A program made the translations under genes and the position numbers. From a virus: a DNA stretch of 28,819 bases. Of this stretch, positions 25,237 through 28,819 are shown in pieces. Numbering within the stretch: position 1 is the stretch's first letter; each line of letters opens with the position of its first letter. Under the pieces are notes generated by a model. It searched no databases and was not told the DNA's origin. It worked only from the letters and a program-made list of their open reading frames with translations. Location: the IMG/VR virus record IMGVR_UViG_3300042446_000895, positions 1-28,819 of that record. One strand, written 5' to 3'.

Positions 25237-26793
25237 TTATCCGTTCCAACTTCTTGTGGGGCCTCTATCTATATGCACAAAATTACTTTTTCTATATATA
25301 CCAATACCATTAAATCCAACTGACTTTGCAACTTCTATAAACACATCTAAATTATTCGGCCAACCAGCCCATGTCACATCGAAAGCTTTTCCTTGGATGT
25401 GTTGACTAGTCTTTGCTACACCACTTGTTCTTTTACTAAGACAGTAGTTATATTTGGGGCTTCTATATGCGCTATTTATTGTAATCTGATTAACTCCAGT
25501 TTGTTTAGAAAATTCTTTATAAACTCTCATTAGAAGTATTTTTGATGTAAGAAATACGTCAGTATCCAATTCCCATCCTTCTGATCCCATACCACCAGCA
25601 CAACCTTCACCTGGTGGCTTTATCCAGTTACCAGCAAATGTTACTCTACTATCACCTTTGCCATTATTCCACCCAGGTAAATCATCTTTTTCAGGTCCTG
25701 TAATCAATGGTTGATTACCGCTTGCAGTTTCTAATGCAGCACCTCGTTCAATGGCCGCAGCAATTTCAGCTTCATCAAATCTTTTAGCACCAGAGTTGAC
25801 AGCATCAATTGTATTAACAGATGAATTTGTTTTTAATATATTTCCAGCATACACATATTTATTTGAAAAATCTTCAAGCGGTGATTTAATACCATTAATA
25901 ATATCTTCGACTTGAGTAATGAATGAACAAAATCTATAGATTAAAAACTGTATTTCTTCAATTTTAGGATCTTTAAAAATGTTTGTTGCATACGAAATAA
26001 GACCTTCAATTTTTTTCTTAAAGTTCTCTACATTTATTGATTCAAAAAATTTCATGGCTTTTGATTTTAGTAGAAAGAATTTATTTGCTATTTTATTATG
26101 AAAGAATTTATTTACATCAGAAATAAGTTCGTCTATAGAAAAGTTTTCAATAATACTTTTTACCTTTTCTATTGTATTCTCAATAACTGACATTATTTTA
26201 TCTTTAAGACTAGTTAGTAATGCAGCCAAACTAAAATTTTGGATTTTATTGACAATATCTGTAATTTTATTTGCAAAGTTTCTAATAGCTGTAAAGAAAC
26301 CTGCGACGGCACCAAAAATAGATGGAGCTAATTCGCAAAATGTACCCATCGTACTTTTGGAAAATCTACCATTAATATGTGAATTGTAAAGTTTTAATAC
26401 AGTTTTAGGACTTGATGTTATTGCACTTTGTATTGTAATAGGATTATAACCAATATCTTCCATAAAATCAATATATTCTATTGTAGTAATCGCAACACCT
26501 TTAGATATTCTATCATTAACCAATGGATAATTCACAGGTAAATTTAAATTAGTATTTGTACTCGATGCTAAAAGAAAATTATTAAATGCTATTAAGCCCT
26601 GGTTGAATGTATCTTGTGTGTATAAATCTATATAATTATTAGAACTAATCCTATTTACTGCACTTTTCTCGAAATCTGCTTGTAATTTATCTAATTGATA
26701 TATTTGTATTGTGGGTGAATAAGCAAATCCATCTGTGCTAATTAAAGAAGCAGTATTTCTTGATTCGGTAGTATCTTTACATATTTCTGCCAT
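25237..26793 (-). CDS. Hub-associated virion protein with C-terminal M15-type peptidase domain
   Basis: A 518-residue protein, ATG at 26793 with AAGGAT upstream, directly after gp5. Residues 1 to 150 are unassigned. Residues about 150 to 310 are helical and hydrophobic-heptad rich (FFTAIRNFANKITDIVNKIQ, LISDVNKFFHNKIANKFFLL), probably a rod or bundle. The C-terminal 110 residues fit the peptidase M15_3 pattern: SAYRSPKYN, SQHIQGKAFDVTW with a His and an Asp as zinc ligands, a GFNGIGIY strand and FVHIDRG supplying the second metal His. Enzymes of this group are zinc carboxypeptidases or endopeptidases acting on peptidoglycan stem peptides. In the hub gene cluster it is probably a tail-borne enzyme for local wall opening. 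It could also serve in lysis, but position and fusion to a structural domain favour entry. Confidence 0.83.
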   Translation of the reverse strand: MAEICKDTTESRNTASLISTDGFAYSPTIQIYQLDKLQADFEKSAVNRISSNNYIDLYTQDTFNQGLIAFNNFLLASSTNTNLNLPVNYPLVNDRISKGVAITTIEYIDFMEDIGYNPITIQSAITSSPKTVLKLYNSHINGRFSKSTMGTFCELAPSIFGAVAGFFTAIRNFANKITDIVNKIQNFSLAALLTSLKDKIMSVIENTIEKVKSIIENFSIDELISDVNKFFHNKIANKFFLLKSKAMKFFESINVENFKKKIEGLISYATNIFKDPKIEEIQFLIYRFCSFITQVEDIINGIKSPLEDFSNKYVYAGNILKTNSSVNTIDAVNSGAKRFDEAEIAAAIERGAALETASGNQPLITGPEKDDLPGWNNGKGDSRVTFAGNWIKPPGEGCAGGMGSEGWELDTDVFLTSKILLMRVYKEFSKQTGVNQITINSAYRSPKYNYCLSKRTSGVAKTSQHIQGKAFDVTWAGWPNNLDVFIEVAKSVGFNGIGIYRKSNFVHIDRGPTRSWNG

Positions 26794-26804
26794 GATTTTA
26801 ATCC

Positions 26805-28819
26805 TTAACTAATCCCGCGCTCTTTTAAGAGGCGTTCATATCTTGCTCTATCTTTATCTATATTCATTGTGTAAGTCTGTCCTGTTCTTGTTCCTGCTAC
26901 GGCCGCACGAATATCACCGACAGGGTCACCTGTTCTTCTGACTCTATCTTTTAGATATGCTGCGGTAACTGAAGCTGCAACTTGTCTGTCGGTATTAACA
27001 AGAGAAGGATTAGCAACAATATTATATCCAGTTAATTTGGCATATCTGTCATAATTAGCTCTGAATGTCAATTGTATAAGTCCGCGGCCTCTATAATTAT
27101 ATCCATCATTATTTCCAGAACCATTGCCATTCTGGCCGCCATAAACATAATTAAAGAATTCTGTATCATTACTTTTAAGTGCAGTTAACTCTGTATCGGA
27201 AAGTGATGATGTACGAGAGAATATAGATCTAATTCGTTCATTAGAAGTACCTGAATAACTTGTTTCAGTTGCGGTAAAGGCACCATTTGATTCACCGCCA
27301 ATAATCGCAAGTGCCGCAGTTATTTCGTTTTCGCTGAAACCTTGCGCGCGAAGCGCTTCTTCAATATCAGCATAATCTCCGGCAACATAATTACCTTCTA
27401 CTGGAGTATCAGATGTTTTATTACCGTCAGTTACTCCATCGTCTTGTGATACATAACCACCACTGCCAGATAGTGAAGGACTTTTATAACCACCATTTCC
27501 AAACCCGGCACCACCACCGTTCCCGTTACCGCTAGACTTTGCCGCCGGTTCTGGTAATTCGGTAGATTCTGCAGGTGAAGCCGCTACGGCATCATCTGCC
27601 GCAATCGGAGTTCCAGCCATTCCGTTAGCAAGTTGAACAATATCATCAATAGCTACAGTCGATGCATTGATGCTTACAAGCTGTCCCCCGCCAGCGATTA
27701 CGTGATCTGCTTTGAGGCTTAAATTGCCGGAAGAATCTATTGATATCTCAGAAGATTTTATATTTGAAGTACCTGATCCTTGGATGAATAAGTTATCGCC
27801 TTTGATATTAATATCTTCTACTGCTTCTTGGAATATACCTTGACCAGATTTAATGTTTATCAATTCACCAGACTGTATATTAATCTTTTTAGCAGACCTT
27901 AAGTTAATGCCTTCTATATTTGATTCAATTCTAATTTTACCTGCACGGGCCTGAATTTCATCCCCGGCATTTAAATTCAATTGGCCCGCAACTGATAGTT
28001 CATAGTTTCCATGAACTACTTGTCTCATATCACCAGTTACATCTTGAGTAAAATTTCCATCTACGTTAAAAACTGCGTCACCTTCTACCTTTATAACTTG
28101 TCCGGCTTTTGCAATAATAACTATATTTGCTTCTGAAATAAGCCACAAATCATTCACTGATTTTAAAACTGTTACTCCATTTTGATGCATTTCTAAAAAT
28201 TGACCTTCGCTGTGTCCTAATCTAACTCTTGCTGCGGATGGTGAATCATCCATCTCAAAACAGTGACCGCCCGCGGTTTCTGTTACTCTGTTAAAGGGAT
28301 AAACTGGTTGCGCGCCGGGCGCGGGCTCTTCAATAATAAAATCTTCTTCTATCGCTGATAGATCAGCACTGACTCTAGTGACTTCCTGCATCAACACGTC
28401 AGTTTTGTGTAGCTCTTCTCCTCTAGCTTTTCTTGAGTTTTGAGGCTGTCCGTAGTCTACTGCTCTTGAACCCTGAGATTGGAGATCTACATTTTCTGCA
28501 GGAATAGCACCCCAGCCATTTACTTCAGGATCAATTAAACTAGTCATTTGAGTTGGTATTAAACCAAGTATCATTGGTTGTTGTGCATCACGGCCATCTA
28601 AAAAAAATCCGAACACCCATGAATTAAGCGGCGGGATTGGATAATTTGGATCATAGTTCCCTGATATACATATTGCCCAAGGTAAGTTTGTAGTTTCAAC
28701 TTCTTTATTGGTACCGTGAACACCAAATGCTCTTACTTGAACACGACCTTCTTTTCTTGGATCATTTCTGTTTTCTACAACACCAACAAACCATAAAGGA
28801 TTTTTAATGCCTACGCCAG
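26805..28819 (-). CDS. gp5: Baseplate hub/spike gp5 with C-terminal GH19-like domain, 5' end beyond right edge
   Basis: The frame is open to the right edge (671 residues visible); a GTG at 28616 lies inside it, and the coding sequence upstream reads LWFVGVVENRNDPRKEGRVQ, the gp5 OB-fold start, so the gene begins outside the window. After the OB fold and linker come YPFNRVTETAGGHCFEMDDS, the gp5/VgrG-type neck, and about 200 residues of spike beta-helix (repeated VxGxxxxxVxG strands such as FNVDGNFTQDVTGDM). A Gly/Ser linker follows, then a C-terminal GH19 chitinase/lysozyme-like domain: ALAIIGGESNG with a candidate catalytic Glu (codon 27291 to 27293), TETSYSGTSNERIRSIF and YNYRGRGLIQLTF. T4 gp5 instead has its lysozyme between OB fold and helix. 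Expected role: trimeric spike that pierces the envelope and cuts peptidoglycan. Confidence 0.92.
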   Translation of the reverse strand, partial: GVGIKNPLWFVGVVENRNDPRKEGRVQVRAFGVHGTNKEVETTNLPWAICISGNYDPNYPIPPLNSWVFGFFLDGRDAQQPMILGLIPTQMTSLIDPEVNGWGAIPAENVDLQSQGSRAVDYGQPQNSRKARGEELHKTDVLMQEVTRVSADLSAIEEDFIIEEPAPGAQPVYPFNRVTETAGGHCFEMDDSPSAARVRLGHSEGQFLEMHQNGVTVLKSVNDLWLISEANIVIIAKAGQVIKVEGDAVFNVDGNFTQDVTGDMRQVVHGNYELSVAGQLNLNAGDEIQARAGKIRIESNIEGINLRSAKKINIQSGELINIKSGQGIFQEAVEDINIKGDNLFIQGSGTSNIKSSEISIDSSGNLSLKADHVIAGGGQLVSINASTVAIDDIVQLANGMAGTPIAADDAVAASPAESTELPEPAAKSSGNGNGGGAGFGNGGYKSPSLSGSGGYVSQDDGVTDGNKTSDTPVEGNYVAGDYADIEEALRAQGFSENEITAALAIIGGESNGAFTATETSYSGTSNERIRSIFSRTSSLSDTELTALKSNDTEFFNYVYGGQNGNGSGNNDGYNYRGRGLIQLTFRANYDRYAKLTGYNIVANPSLVNTDRQVAASVTAAYLKDRVRRTGDPVGDIRAAVAGTRTGQTYTMNIDKDRARYERLLKERGIS

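Noticed and set aside
28599-28608. Run of eight T on the coding strand of gp5 as possible slippage site
   Set aside because: It codes Phe-Phe-Leu in the uninterrupted frame and there is no alternative frame of length or family similarity around it.
28616-28616. GTG at this position as start of gp5
   Set aside because: The frame remains open to the right edge and the upstream residues are the conserved OB-fold start of gp5, so the true start is beyond the window.

Overview
The window is a late structural module of a T4-like contractile-tailed phage (myovirus). Every supported gene lies on the minus strand, so the region reads from right to left. The base composition is AT-rich, Shine-Dalgarno sequences are mostly of the AAGGA type, and genes are packed with TAATG/ATGA overlaps or gaps of a few bases. 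The gene set (a gp5 with a C-terminal GH19-like domain, gp25, gp6, a gp7-like protein, gp8, a DUF4815 giant protein, S74 fibres and a collagen-like fibre) resembles marine T4-like phages of the cyanophage/pelagiphage kind rather than enteric T4. This assignment comes from remembered family features, not from a search, and the host cannot be named from the window.

Right part (28819 to 18897): the baseplate core. It starts with a gp5-type hub/spike protein whose start lies beyond the right edge. Next come a protein with a C-terminal M15-type peptidase domain, gp25, gp6, a gp7-position wedge protein and gp8. Hub and wedge proteins form the hexagonal baseplate. The GH19-like and M15 domains probably cut glycan and peptide bonds of peptidoglycan as the tail tube penetrates.

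Middle (18887 to 9365): a 1786-residue DUF4815 protein, a 66-residue coiled-coil protein overlapping genes on both sides, an S74-terminated fibre protein, a pectate-lyase-like beta-helix protein and a small beta-rich virion protein. These occupy the place of T4 genes 9 to 12, and no recognisable gp9, gp10, gp11 or gp12 is present.

Left part (9365 to 1): an adhesin cassette. It holds a 1354-residue collagen-like fibre with two embedded beta knobs and an S74 tip, a polyglycine-rich adhesin like the gp38 class, a tail-assembly chaperone and an 84-residue fibre-type protein. Two tandem RCC1-like genes follow, each encoding exactly seven blade units, then a DUF4376 protein, and the start of one more gene runs off the left edge. 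T4 late promoter boxes (TATAAATA) in front of the genes starting at 11985 and 3759 split the cassette into likely transcription units. The most unusual content is the pair of seven-bladed propellers and the long interrupted Gly-X-Gln collagen, which together look like a multi-part host-recognition apparatus.
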